A stretch of DNA of 64,000 bases from Calamus simplicifolius (GCA_900491605.1 UESW01004555.1:206118-270117), one strand, 5' to 3'. Shown: positions 20,507 through 31,913, numbered from the stretch's first letter. The notes: generated by a model from the sequence alone, not told the origin. Program-made: numbers and translations.

Positions 20507-22729
20507 TCAAGGCTCCGCCGGTGCGGGTTTGTCGTCGGAAGGGGCCAGGTCCGACGATTGTTCTAGCTCGACCTCCAGTGCGCGGGGGAAATTTAGATCC
20601 TTGGCCACCCTCTCCTTGGCGTGCTGGAACCCGTCGAGGAACGCGGCGGCTGAGGCTTCGGCCAGGTCGTCTGTGAAACGCTCAGACGACCTGTACTCCT
20701 CGACGAGCCCGGCAGCTCGGGCTTTCTCCGCAACGAGGGCCTCCACCGCGGCCCTTTCAGCTTCTCTGGCGCGACCTGTCTCTTCCTTATACCGGTCGGC
20801 CTCCTCTTTTGCCACTCTGGCCTCCTCCGACGCCGCCCCGCCCGTTCCTCAGCCTTCCGAAGAGCCGAGGTCAGCTCCGAGATATGAATATCCCTCGCCA
20901 TGACCGCGCTCTCGGACTCTGTCATCTGGGAGATTGCTGCGCGTGCGCGATTGGCCTCGGTCTCCGCCCTGCTCTCGGGGCTCTCACCTCATTAGCGCAG
21001 GACTCTTTGACCTTCTCCAGTGCCTTTTCTGCTGCTTTCGCGCGGTCCTGCGCCTTCCGGAGAAGTTTCTTTCCCCCGCGGATCACCTCCCTAGCAGCCT
21101 TTAGGGAGTGCGCAATCTGCATGCGCAAGCCCCCAAGTCAGTAAAGTATGCGTGTACATGAGCGATAAAGGGTAAAAAGCAGGAAGGTCGCTTACCCGGA
21201 ACACAGCGGCATAAGATTCCTGGAAGAACTCGCCCGTCTTCTGATGACCAAGACCTTCGATGATCCTAGGATCCAGGACCGGGCCCAGGACCCGCTCAGC
21301 CCAGTGGCCATCGCCCAGGGAGTTTAGGGCACCCGGGTACGCCCCCACCTCCCTCTGCCGCCTCAGGTCCCCTCGGCTCTGCATACGGGTCACCCCTAAC
21401 CGACCCCTCGGGGGGTGGGCTGGCGGGACCGGATGGTCCCTCACCCCAGTCCCTGCTAGCGCCGGATGGGGTCGCTCCCTCGGGGACCGGGAGCCCTTCG
21501 GTTGACGCAGGCTCCCCCGCTACTGACTCTATGGAGGTAGCTCCCGCTGCAGCTCCCGCCTCCGGTGGAGTGTCGGCGTAAGGTCGACCTCCGCGATGAC
21601 TGGGACGTGTTGCGGAGCCCCGGGGGGGAGGCCAGTGCTGGAGGGGAGGCCCGGATCACCGAGTGCTTTGGAGCCGGGGCTTGCTGCCCCCCGGACGGTC
21701 CTTCACGGCCCCTCTTCTTGGCGGCCTTTATCAACTTCGCCCTCGGAACTTTCATCGCTGCATAACGCAAGTCAGGTTGTCAGAAAAAAAAAAAAAAAAA
21801 AAAAAGAGGAGGGGGAGAGAAAAGAAGGAAGGAAGAAAGAAGAGCAGAATTTCTAGCTAAGTGCGAAAAAGACTTACCCCGATGGGAGACAAGGCCCGCC
21901 AACTCGAAGTTGTCCTCCGCCAGCAGTAGGGTGTACCGGGGGATTTCGGCGGTCAGCAATAATCCCATTGCTTCCCGATCCCCAGGCTGGACAGCCACGG
22001 TGTTCCCCCGGAGATCGGGGTCCCCCCACCGGGGCCGGACTTGGTCAATATTGGCAAAAAAGAAATGGGTTTCCACCCCTTGATTGACGAAGGCAGGATG
22101 AGCTTCAGGACCCTATTGGGTCGGGGCTGAAACAGCCACCATCCCTTTTGGGCCCGAAGGGAGTAGAAATTACGAAATAAACTGACCCTAGGGGTAATAC
22201 CTAAGCGATGGCAGAGAATAACAAAAGCGCTAATTACCCGACAGGAGTTCGGGACTAGCTGGGAAGGGGTCAAAGAGTAGAAGTCAAGGAGAGTGACGAA
22301 AAAAGGATGGAAAGGGGGGCGGAGGCCTACCTGCAGGCAGACCTCGTAGAAGGCTACGCGACCGGGTCGGGAAGAGACAACCCGGTCGTCGGGGGTCGGC
22401 AGGAATAAGTCGATCTCCCGAGGGATCCGATAAGGGGCCCGGATCCTTTCCAGATCCGACCGCGTCATCGAAGAGGCTATCCCCCCTGGGGATTCCTCTG
22501 CCCTCGCGGAGGTCCCAACCCCCGGCCGGTGGCCCCTCAACGGGGCTCCACCGGCGGCCCGTCGCCTGGCCAAAGGTACGTGGTCCTCTGAATCAGAGGA
22601 CCACTCGATTGGAGGAGAAGGAGAAGGAGTCTGAAGCCTCACAGAGGGAGGACGGTCCTCAGAACCATCCTCGAGGTCCAGGAAGGTGAACTCATGGATG
22701 TGGCAGAAAGAGCTAACCTGGGGAGTCAA
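20507..22729 (-). pseudogene. Antisense additional ORF, spliced, coiled-coil (Transposase_28-like)
   Basis: Reads opposite to gag-pol. The first exon carries an acidic Ser/Pro region and then the domain listed as putative gypsy-type transposon (PF04195-like): IPREIDLFLPTPDDRVV, FYEVCLQVGLRPPFHPFFV, LLDFYSLTPSQLVPNSCRV. A frame change near 22070 continues as FFFANIDQVRPRWGDP. Introns with GT-AG ends are visible at 21758-21877 (120 nt) and 21117-21195 (79 nt). The third exon is a long coiled coil (IAHSLKAAREVIRGGKKLL, then LVEEYRSSERFTDDLAEASA) ending with a TGA at 20507. Further slips lie near 21000 and 20835. The role is unknown. Start codon uncertain; the first Met of the open frame is used. 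Confidence 0.8.
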
Positions 22730-23176
22730 AAGAAGATCGGGTGTGAGCTTGCAGATCGCAGGAGAAACCGGGGAACAGACAGGGAAGAAGACGATGGCGA
22801 TAAGGCATCAGTCCGTCCCCCCCCCCCTTTTAGCTAGCTTTGTTAAGTTTTCGAAATGTCCCGCCATGTCTCGTCAGCCACGCGGCTTCTTGCTATATGC
22901 CAGTTTGCCTCGAGGAGCACCCCGGCGCGTGGTGCGGCACGCCCCCGACCAGTGGTGGGACCCTGCTGACATCGCCGTAATGGGAAGAAATGATGATGCG
23001 CCTTTTCGCGCGGACTCCGAAGAGCCCGTCCTCATTCTCGAGGGTGATCATGGCTGGCGCAGTGTACGGAGGGCCGCCTCCTTACATCCCTCGTACCGTC
23101 CGCATAAAAGACAAGGCTGGGGATCAGCCACGTGGAGAACGCCCCTTGAGCCTCACGGTGGGACCCGCTTCACCCC

Positions 23177-23193
23177 AGGGGCGAGGGGGCATC
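23177..23193 (+). other. Polypurine tract of the Tat element
   Basis: AGGGGCGAGGGGGCATC lies directly before the 3' LTR start at 23194, the expected plus-strand primer position. Confidence 0.8.
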
Positions 23194-24370
23194 TGATATG
23201 ACTGATCCCAGAGTCATCAGAAGGAAACGGGGTTCACTGTCATTTCCCCACCCCCGGGACCCCCTCGGGGTCGGGGGGTGGGGCCCTCATTTCTTAACCC
23301 CGGGGCCCCCACCGGCCTCGGGGTTCACCATCATTCCTCCACCCCGGCACCCCCTCGGGGTCGGGGGAGGTCATCATTTCTTAACCCCGGGGCCCCCACC
23401 GGCCTCGGGGTTCACCGTCGTTCCTCCACCCTGGCACCCCCTCGGGGTCGGGGGAGGTCTTCATTTCTTAACCTCGGGGCCCCCACCGGCCTCGGGGTTC
23501 ACCGTCATTCCTCCACCCCGGCACCCCCTCGGGGTCGGGGGAGGTCATCATTTCTTAACCCCGAGACCCCCACCGTCTCGGGTGCACCATCATTCCCTCC
23601 ACCCCGGCACCCCCTCGGGGTCGGGGGAGGTCATCATTTCTTAACCCCGAGACCCCATCGGTCTCGGGGTGCACTGTCATTCCCCCACACCCGGTATCCC
23701 CTCGGGGTCGGGGGGGGGGGGTCATCAACGATCAACACGTAACTCAACTGCCAAGGAAAACAGCAAATATCAGGTGGCACGGCACTTATACATGATTTTC
23801 AGCGCATGACCATGCCTCGCCGCAGCGTACCATTCAGCACTTCCGTGATTGAGCCCCGTTACGGAGGGCCATGCCTCATAACGGTGTTTGGCGCGTTGCA
23901 TGTCCCTGTACATGGCCATACCTTACTGTAGCGTACGACACGCTACTGCTTGCAACTGTGCTTGGTCCCATCAGCTGGCGGCGCGCACCGCATGCCTTCG
24001 CGGCCGCTGGACACGTAAAATATCATATCCACAAAGGGTACGGGAATGTCTCCGGCACGTACGGCTATAGTACGAGGGCAATCTCCTCAGATTGTAGGAT
24101 AAGGTATTCAAGCCAATATAAGGACGAGAGCTAGCGTGGTAAGAAGGATCTGAACTCTGGTTTTTCTGAGCTTTCTTCCTCCCAGCAAAAACCCTAACCG
24201 CCTCAGCTCCTTTTCGCTGGAGCGGTTCCTTGTCTGAACCCAAGCCACTAACTTGATCGTCGGAGGGTCCCCACCGGTGCCACCGGTCCCCGGGGACTTT
24301 TCTTGCAGGATTCCCAGGAGCGAGACGTCCGTTTCCCCCGACGCTCGAAGGAGGTGACTTGGCGTCATCA
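23194..24370 (+). repeat. Tat element 3' LTR
   Basis: 1,177 bp, same ends as the 5' LTR (TGATATGACTG to GGCGTCATCA), the same 87-bp repeat block (23240-23720) and only scattered differences. It is followed by the second GTTCT. The preceding region 22730-23176 contains no recognised gene apart from the likely upstream part of the antisense ORF transcript. Confidence 0.95.
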
Positions 24371-24404
24371 GTTCTGAACTTCTGGCTGTCCTCTAAACCT
24401 CTTC
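24371..24404 (+). repeat. Element X 3' LTR, segment 2 (34 bp)
   Basis: A small island between two insertions. GAACTTCTGGCTGTCCTCTA and AACCTCTTC correspond to GGACTCCTGGCTATCCTCTA and AACCTCTTT near 4007-4037 of the 5' LTR. It shows that both the Tat element and the CACTA landed in the same LTR, 29 bases apart in the original sequence. Confidence 0.88.
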
Positions 24405-25040
24405 CACTGCAACATAAACTAAATTTAGCGAAGCCAAAATGCGTCACTATTGCATCGCTAAACTAGCTTTTGCGATACATTAGCGATGTAATTATGACAT
24501 CGCTGCAAGTCTCATCACAGAATAAATTTTATCGCAATTGCGTCGCCAAAATAGCGACTCTCAGCGATGCATTCTATTGCGTCGCAATATTGCGACGCAA
24601 GGTCATTGCGTCACAATATTTAATAATAATATTTAAAAATTTTAGCAATGCAATTTTAGTCGCTAATACGTCGCTAATTAAATTTTTTTTAAAAAAATAT
24701 AAAATATTAAAAATTAAAATGGTTAAATTTAATATTGCGATGCATTCGATTGCGTCGTAATATTACGATGCTAAGACATTGCATCACAATATTTAATAAT
24801 AATATTTTAGAAATATTAGCGATGCAATTTCAGTCGCTAATACGTCACTAATTAAATTTTTTTAAAAAATAAAAAAATTAAAAATTAAAAATGTTAAATT
24901 TAATATTGCGATGCATTCGATTGCATCGCAATATTTAATAATAATATTTTAGAATATTAGCGATGCAATTTCAGTTGCTAATGCGTCGCTAATTAAATTT
25001 TTTTAAAAATATATAAAATATTAAAAATTAAAACGGCTAA
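24405..25040. repeat. CACTA left subterminal repeats
   Basis: AT-rich sequence studded with ATTGCGTCGCAATATTGCGACGC-like palindromes and AGCGATGCAATTTCAGTCGC phrases. Three near-copies of a roughly 150-bp block (about 24560-25020) end in AATTAAATTTTTTT runs. In En/Spm elements, arrays of this kind bind the accessory protein. No gene here. Confidence 0.85.
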
Positions 25041-25239
25041 ATTTACAAAAATATTGATCGAAACACTGATATTGATTGAAACACTAATATTGATCGAAAC
25101 ATTCATCATTAAATTTCTAAAAATAATTAATATATAAAAATTTTGAAGTTTCCATGTACAACACATAAAAAGTAAAGAAAAAAATATATCAAGAATCTCC
25201 ACTATCATAATAACGTGGTGGCGGAAATCCTGCGACATG

Positions 25240-26712
25240 CGGCTAACCAAACCCGCATGTGACGCATCTGCTCTTTTATGTCAGAGAGCTCATGCTGAAG
25301 GACTTCCGTGTGCTGGTCGAACTCCTGCTGAACGTCCTACCGAACCTCCTGCCGAACCTCCTCCGTAATAGATCTTCGAATGTCCTCTAAACGCTCGGCA
25401 GGAATATCGCCAGAATAGCGCGAACTGGAGGCTTGATGGGGAAAATATGCATAAGCTGTAGTGCCCAGACCATAGACCCTGCGGTCTTGTGGCTGGGCAC
25501 CAACAGCCTCCACAAACACATGTTGACTCTCCTCTGATGAGAGTTCGACGGGCGGTCCCCCATCAGTGGAGTCGACCTGCGATGCCTGGGACTGAAGCTC
25601 CTCGACTCGTGCCTTTGAATTATAAAATCAACAATAAATGAATTAATAAATTTTTCTAAATAAAATTTTAGAAATTAAATAGATATAATATAAAGCTAAT
25701 TTCTTACCGCAACCTCCCGTGATCATGTATCGACCCAGGAACCGTCACTCCTGGTGTGTGTTACCCTGAATAAACGAAACTCACCAGGATCTCCGCCCTC
25801 CTGTTCAGACTACAACAACAGAAAGAAAAATTGATATAAATATAAGTATTTGTAAATAACTAAATTAGTAAATAAATTATTTATGTTTTCTTACCATACA
25901 GCGTCTGTGCTCCTGAATCGAAATGGACACCGTAGTGTGGCGGGAGAGACCCGTGCCAGGACCGCCCCTCTCGGATCGGTGGTTCGTGCTGGCTGATGCG
26001 GACCTCCTGCGCCAGCAATCAGACTGCCATGCGTGCTGCCACTCGTGCCAAATACCCTCCGGCACATGCGCAGGACGCTCACCCGATGTCCTCCAACGAT
26101 GAAGCATGTCGAAGTATCGGCATGCCGTAAGAGCATTCCATGCTGCCCTAATGGCATCATGGATGGCAGGGTCCCACGTATACTTTTTCTGCATTGAAAT
26201 AAACAGTTAGTTTCAGAATTTATTAAGATTAAGAAATTTTATATCAGTGATAAATTGTATTTAATAAGTTTACCTGAAACTCTAAAAAATAAAACTCCCT
26301 CGTGGCTGCAGATACATGGCGCCAATCATAGCCACTGGGATCAGCACGCCTCTGAAATATGGAGCTGATCTGGCTCGATACATGATGCTGCTCAAAAAAT
26401 CTGTTAAAAAAATACATGTTTATAAGTAATTGGCTTAAAAACATAAACGATATATTTACAATTAGTATATACTTACAGCCCATGAGCATCCAGTCCAAGT
26501 ACGGTGCGACCGATGGTGGATAAACTCTCGGAGGAATGTGCTGATCGGCTGGATGATAATACTAATACAGGATCACCGCTGATGGCTGGAGAGATCGGAG
26601 GCAGTGCGATGTGTGGAGATCCGAACTCTCCATCTCCAAAGCTCAAGGGATCTGATGCGGCAGGCTACGTCTATGCTCACTCTGTCTGTTGCCGATAGAT
26701 CTACCTCGGCCC
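25240..26712 (-). pseudogene. En/Spm-type transposase accessory gene (Transposase_24), copy 1
   Basis: Spliced minus-strand gene. In transcript order: an exon near 26710-26480 ending VAPYLDWMLMG; an exon near 26402-26280 (FFEQHHVSSQISSIFQRRAD, PSGYDWRHV); an exon 26189-25895 (KKYTWDPAIHDAIRAAW, then RPAHVPEGIWHEWQHAW, ERGGPGTGLS, SISIQEHRRCM); an exon near 25800-25708 (GGDPGEFRLFRVTHTRSDGS); and a last exon 25613-25240 (VYGLGTTAYAYFP, then a long acidic/basic helix). GT and AG borders are visible. The order matches plant transposase family PF03004. A TGA replaces an Arg codon after GSWVDT, where copy 2 keeps CGA, so copy 1 is truncated. Confidence 0.82.
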
Positions 26713-26813
26713 GTTATACTAAAAATACTAAAGATTCATGAATGTAATTATGATTAATGATTAAATATGTAAAAATATAACATTTATAAAAATAAATTGA
26801 ATTTGAAAAACCT

Positions 26814-27240
26814 CTATGTTTAGTCGGTTTCATTTGTTTCGTAAAATATTGGTTCAACATCCGACGCCGTATCGGACTGCGATTCAATTTCATTATCATC
26901 GGAACGAAACTGAACATTTGGATCCGCAATTTCTTGGACACCACCATTTGGATCTCTAAGTGATGTTTCATGAGCCTTTGTGTCGTCCTCAATTGCATGC
27001 ATTTCCATCTCATCCTCTTGAAATGCAGGGCACTCGGCTAATTGACTTGATGAACTCTCGTCTAATACGATTGTTGAACGTGAGACGATTTTAGAAACAG
27101 CCCACCAATCTCACTTATCGTTGCGCAAACTTGGATATCCGCAGTAAAACACTTGCTGAGCTTGGGATGCAAGGATGAATGGTTCATATTTCTGCAATCT
27201 TCGTCGATGGTTTACTTCAACTAGATTGTAGTCGTTATTT
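26814..27240 (-). pseudogene. C-terminal end of a TNP2-type transposase (DUF4216), truncated
   Basis: Minus-strand reading enters at about 27238 with NDYNLVEVNHRRRLQKYEPF, continues FILASQAQQVFYCGYPSLRN and DKWDWWAVSKIV, then an acidic tail ending in PIFYETNETD at 26821. This is the DUF4216 segment that follows DUF4218 in plant TNP2 proteins. The upstream catalytic part is absent: homology with copy 2 (61865 onward) ends abruptly at about 27240 and unrelated AT-rich sequence takes over. Confidence 0.82.
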
Positions 27241-27424
27241 ATTTGATATAATAATATTACTATAGGGGTTTTCTAAATTTAATTGATATAATAATATATT
27301 TGAATAATTTATTAAGATTAAAATATCAAAACAGCTTACTAATAATATTTTTAATAATAATAATTAAATAATTTAATCCATAATTTTTTAATAAATATTT
27401 AATAATAAATTTAACCCTCCCTGT

Positions 27425-27960
27425 GTTAATTTTTTTTATCCGTGGCCTGGCTACTGTGCCCAGGCCACGACCGGCCACGGCCGCTGCCGTGGCCGAAGAA
27501 GACGGGAGGGGGGGGGCCAAACTTCTCGTGTTGAATTTTTTTTTTCCATGGCCTGGCCACTGTGGCCAGGCCACGACCGGCCATGGCCGTAGAAGACGAG
27601 AGGGGGGGGCCCAAACCCCCCGTGTTAAAATTTTTTTTTTCCGTGGCCTGGCCACTGTGGCTAGGCCACGACCGGCCACGGCCGCGACCGTGGCCGAAGA
27701 AGATAGGAGGGGGGGATTTCCCCCCCTATTAAATTTTTTTTTCGTGGCCTGGCCACTATGGCCAGGCCACGACTGGCCACGGTCGCAGTCGTGGCCAGAG
27801 AAGACTGGAGGGGGGGGTTTCCCTCTGTTAATTTTTTTTTTGGTGGCCTGGCCTCCGTGGCCAGGCCACCGAGTTGCCGGCCACAGCCGTGGCCGGAACA
27901 GGAGGGGGGTGGGAAAAAAAACCCCCTCATACCAATTTTTTTTAATATGGGGGAGGGAGG
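27425..27960. repeat. About five 100-bp GC-rich units with a perfect hairpin
   Basis: Each unit has GGCCTGGCCA, three bases, then TGGCCAGGCC (a 10-bp perfect stem), followed by CGACCGGCCACGGCCG, a GAAGAAGA/GGAGGGGGGG stretch and a T run. Units start near 27440, 27548, 27642, 27743 and 27842. A sixth hairpin of the same sequence lies at 35786-35808 on the other side of the minisatellite. Frames of up to 220 codons open across it on both strands; I treat them as non-coding. Confidence 0.85.
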
Positions 27961-28655
27961 GAGGGAGGGGTACCTGAAAATAACCCACGCCGGCGAGGTC
28001 GTCGGGTGCGAGAGAGTCGCCAGAGAGCCACCGGAGATGAGGAAGAGGGAGGAGAAAGGAGAAAACGGGAGGGGGGGTTCAGGCTCGTGAGGAGTAAGAA
28101 GAAGAGGGGGAGGGTTTTATGAATTAGGATTAGCGACGGATAATTGTGTTGCTAATACATCGCTAATCAGCGATGCTGATTATGCATCGCTGATTAAGTC
28201 GCTAAGTTGCCGCCAATAAGCATTTTGGCAAAAAATTAGCGATGCATTAGATTTGCATCGCAATATTGCGATGCATTCATTATGCGTCGCAATATTGCGA
28301 CGCATAAAATGCATCGTAATATTAGTTTATTAATTTAAAACTAATATTAATAAACTAATTTTTGTAATATTAAATTAATAAACTAATTTGCGATGCATAA
28401 TGAATGTGTTGCAATATTGCAACGCATAATGAATGCGTCGCAATATTAGTTTATTAATTTTAAACTAATATTGCGATGCATAGTATATGCGTTGCAATAC
28501 TATGCATCGCAATATTGCGATGCATAATGAATGCGTTGCAATACTATGCATCGCAATATTGCGACGCATAATGAATGCATCACAATATTAGTTTTAAATT
28601 AATAAACTAATATTGCGACGCATCCATTATACGTCGCAATATTAGTTTATTAATC
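27961..28655. repeat. Internal block of CACTA subterminal-type repeats
   Basis: 28120-28655 is full of AATATTGCGATGCATAATGAATGCGT-like palindromic units, with TTAGTTTATTAATTT spacers. The preceding 27961-28120 is purine-rich with a CGCCGGCGAGGTCGTCGG stretch and carries no recognised gene. The block resembles a second set of subterminal repeats inside the element, as if a related CACTA end had been captured or the element were composite. Confidence 0.7.
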
Positions 28656-28805
28656 AGCGATGATCGATCCGACGGTTGCGATCCATCTGATCGGCGATGA
28701 TATCCGACGGTTGCGAGCGATCCAAGCCATGATCCCGATTGGCGATGATCGATCCGATGGTTGCGATCCATCCGATCGGTGACGATATCAGATGGTTGCA
28801 ATTCA
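28656..28805. repeat. Minisatellite, left remnant (about 1.7 units)
   Basis: GATGATCGATCCGACGGTTG, CGATCCAT...GATCGGCGATGATATC and GCGATCCAAGCCATGATCCC, the same unit as the main array at 33076-35670. It was cut off from that array by the Athila-like element. Confidence 0.9.
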
Positions 28806-28811
28806 AAAATC

Positions 28812-29630
28812 TGATGCGTGTCGTAGCGCAATTATTAAAACACCTTAATTTCACTATTAGAATTGTGAAAGTAAGGGATCAATTCCACAGGGACTCTAGC
28901 GATTATTTTAAAATAAATTTATAAATTTAACTAAATAAATAATTAGTAGTACAAAATAATCAAGATATGGTCTATCTTATAAGAGCACGGCCCGTACCCG
29001 TAGATCACGGCCCGTCCCTTTTAAGAATAGATCAGTCTAAATTATTTTTACTTAAATAAAATTTAATAATAATTAAACATAAATAGAAATTTTATTTTAA
29101 TAACATCTAAGAGTGCATAGAAGAGTTTTATTTGCTAACATTAAGAAGGCAACAAAAATCAATAAATTCTCCTAAATCAAACCGGGCTGAACTGGTGATG
29201 AAGACTTTCTCCCTCCTCTGCATTTGCCTCCCGAATCATGAACTCGTCATGGGAACAGAGCTCCTTCAAAGCCACAGACGGAACAGAAGGCACGCACAGG
29301 AGTCTGTTAATCCACGAACGGAACAGAGGATGAGCGGATGCATGAGCAGATCCTCCTCCACGGCACGAACAGGGCACGAGCAGAACTTATTCACGGCTTG
29401 GAACAGAGTAGGAACAGCTGCTTGCTCCTTGGAACAGAGCAACGGCCACAGACGCGGAGCCCACGGACGGCTACTTCACGAACCACGAATGCAGCACCTG
29501 GGAACATAGCTCTCTCCACGAACATCTTCTCCAAGCCACGAACAAAGGACGAATCCCACGGACGCCTTGGAACAGAATCTCCAAGAAAAACACTGACGGC
29601 TTCCCCGTACACCCTCCTCCCTCTCCTGAA
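28812..29630 (-). repeat. Athila-like 3' LTR, 5'-truncated
   Basis: 28812-29140 aligns closely with 31914-32290 (TGATGCGTGTCGTAGCGCAA, TAAAACACCTTAATTTCACT). The rest is looser, with many CACGGACG and GGAACAG phrases in both copies. The segment corresponding to 32700-33075 is missing, because the deletion junction lies within this LTR. Confidence 0.8.
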
Positions 29631-30983
29631 TGCTGTGGCTAATTGACCTATCTGAGTTTCTAGTTTTGCAATAGATTGTGTATGGGAGTGAAGGATTTGA
29701 GTATTCATTTCTAGCCCTTTCAATGCTTGTAACACTTTGTCTTCGAAAGTAGAATGATTATTCGGTGGAGGTTGTGGGATGTTTGGGTATTGTGAAAATG
29801 ACATGCTTCTAAAATTGGTTTCTTGATAATTAGGTCTGATCGATAATGAATTGGCTACAGGTTGAGGTTTCCAAGAAAAATTTGGGTGATTTCGTCAGCC
29901 AGGATTGTAAGTATTTGCATATGGATCATTTCCTGTTCTAGGAGCTAATCGGGTTTGGGCTTGGTGGGCTTGCTCTTGAACAAGTTTAGGAAATTGATAT
30001 GCAGCTGGACATTCACCTATAGAATGGGTTGGATTCGAACAAATTATGCAGACCTCATATAATTGAGTAGATGGGGAAGAGATGTTCCCAACTTGTAGAA
30101 TTTGGTCAAGTTTATGGGATAATTCACCTACCTTAGTATAGATATATGTAGAATGACCTATTTCATATATTCCACCTCTTTTATGTCCTATGGGAGGGTC
30201 TTGATGAGCAACTGACATGTGATGTAATGAATTCTCACTCAATGTCTCAAAGAGTTGCCAAGCTTCATGTTCATTTTTTAGCATAAATGTCCCACCACAT
30301 GAAGCATCAACCATTTGCCGATGCTTTTCTGATAAACTATCATAAAAGCACTGAACCAGTTGTCATTTGGGTATAGCATGATGTGGACATTTTCTAATCA
30401 GTTCTTTAAATCTCTCCCATGTCTCATGGAACATTTCTCCATCTATATGGGAAAAACTTGTTATTGCTTTTCTAATTTGATTCGTTTTTCCTATAAGAAA
30501 ATATTTCTTAAGAAATTCTCTCTGAAGATGATCCCAAGTTGAAATTATAACAGTATATAATGAATTTAACCAATACTTGGCTTTATCTTTTAGGGAAAAA
30601 GGGAATAGCTTAAGACTAAGTGCATCATCGGAGAAATTTTGAATCTTGACAGTTGAGCAAATTTCCAAGAATTTATCTAAGTGTTTATAGGGATCCTCAT
30701 TTGTAAGTCCATAGATAGATGGTAACATTTGGATTACACTTGACTTAATTTCATATTGGATAGCCTTTACTGGAGGCACTTGAATGCAGGGAGAGTAGGT
30801 ATACCTTGAAGGAGTGAAATACTCTTTTAACTGTCGTGGTTGATTATTTTCGTTATTAGGATCCATAATTCTGAGTCTGTTTGCTCTGATAGTTCTTTCT
30901 ATTTCAGGATCTAAGGGTATAAGGTTGGGTTGCAACGATCGGCGACCAAGCATACACCCTACCAATGACTCTAAAGCAAACAA
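29600..30983 (-). pseudogene. gag: Athila-like gag, C-terminally truncated
   Basis: The first frame, 30983-30363 (206 codons), has the capsid blocks LKEYFTPSRYTYSP, IQMLPSIYGLTNEDPYKHLD, FPFSLKDKAKYWLNSL and ETWERFKELIRKCPHHAIPK, typical of Athila Gag. After a stop at about 30361 the frame 30314-29895 continues (MVDASCGGTFMLKNEHEAWQ) and carries a zinc knuckle CIICSNPTHSIGEC. A third frame, 29804 to about 29630, ends IAKLETQIGQLATAF and then runs into LTR sequence. Stops near 30361 and 29893 plus the deletion make it a pseudogene. Confidence 0.88.
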
Positions 30984-31889
30984 TAATTCAATTTTTATTT
31001 ATTTATTATTATTATTATTTTAATAGAAGAAAAAGAGGGAGATTCTAAAGAAAATACCCTAAAAATTCCTAGAACTAAGAGGAATGAATAATTTAATTAG
31101 GGTTTAATAATTCTTAGCAATCAAGTTAGTAAAGATTAGACTCTCTATTCTAGGTTTACCTTAGATCAAGATAGCTCCTAACTTCCAAGACCGCCTTGTC
31201 CTATTGAGCTCGAAGTCCTTAGGGGCTGATGTCTAATTAATTTTAGAGTTAAAGGTTTGGGTTAATGTAGAATGAAGGATGTGGTTTGTGGGCTAAGGAA
31301 GGGTGATGAAATCCCCACCTTATCTTGATTAGGGGTTTGTGCCCTTAAAGTTAATTATGATAATGCTATGCAACAAACAGATGTTCAACTCTTGAAATTA
31401 TCAAACAAAATTAATCTAATTATTTATTTTTTTTAAAAAAAGATTTTTGTGATTAGGTTTCTAATTTCCTAATAAATTATGAGATGTCAATAGAAGAATT
31501 TTGAGTTTTACAAAAAATAAATCCACCTGAGTCAATCTAAGCATAGAAATAAAATAATTATTTTATTTATATATTTTATTTTTATAATTTTTTTATTTTA
31601 TTTTCTTAAATTAATTATATTTATGGAAGGTGTCTTAGGGTTTTCTTTCAGGTTTTTTTAGATAAGTTAATTAAAAGGAAAATTTGATTAGGTTAAAATT
31701 GGATTGTGGCAAAAAGGAAAGTAATAATTTTTTTAAATGTTAAAAAGAAAATATGCAATTCTAACAATTAAGGAAATAAAATAAAGACACAATAACTATT
31801 CAAAAATTAAGAGAAAATTAATCTAATTTTTTATATTTTATATTTTTTTAATTTTTATATTTTATTTTTTTTAAAATAACACACTTAAG
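30984..31889 (-). other. Athila-like 5' leader, no gene
   Basis: AT-rich sequence between the primer site and gag, with several T and A runs and no recognised coding region. Long untranslated leaders before gag are usual in Athila elements. Confidence 0.6.
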
Positions 31890-31907
31890 TCCCCGGCAAC
31901 GGCGCTA
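31890..31907 (-). other. Primer binding site of the Athila-like element
   Basis: The minus strand reads TAGCGCCGTTGCCGGGGA, six bases after the LTR end. It matches the TGGCGCCGTTGCCGGGGA site typical of Athila elements except at the second base. Confidence 0.88.
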
Positions 31908-31913
31908 AAAATC

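Larger units (their letters stand above)
11654..24370 (+). mobile_element. Complete Tat-clade Ty3/gypsy retrotransposon, 12.7 kb
   Basis: Both LTRs (11654-12836 and 23194-24370), the primer site, gag, protease, RT, RNase H, a second RNase H-like domain, integrase, a 99-bp tandem array, an antisense ORF and a polypurine tract are present in that order, with a five-base target duplication. The second RNase H and the antisense ORF after pol mark the Tat lineage (Retand/Ogre/Grande relatives). The LTRs look nearly identical by eye, so insertion is recent compared with X. Gag and pol are nevertheless broken by several frameshifts and a stop, so this copy looks non-autonomous. Confidence 0.95.

Noticed and set aside
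27326..28090. ORFs of 220, 184 and 110 codons over the hairpin repeats
   Set aside because: Low-complexity Pro/Arg/Trp-rich translations on both strands, generated by the 100-bp units. No domain.
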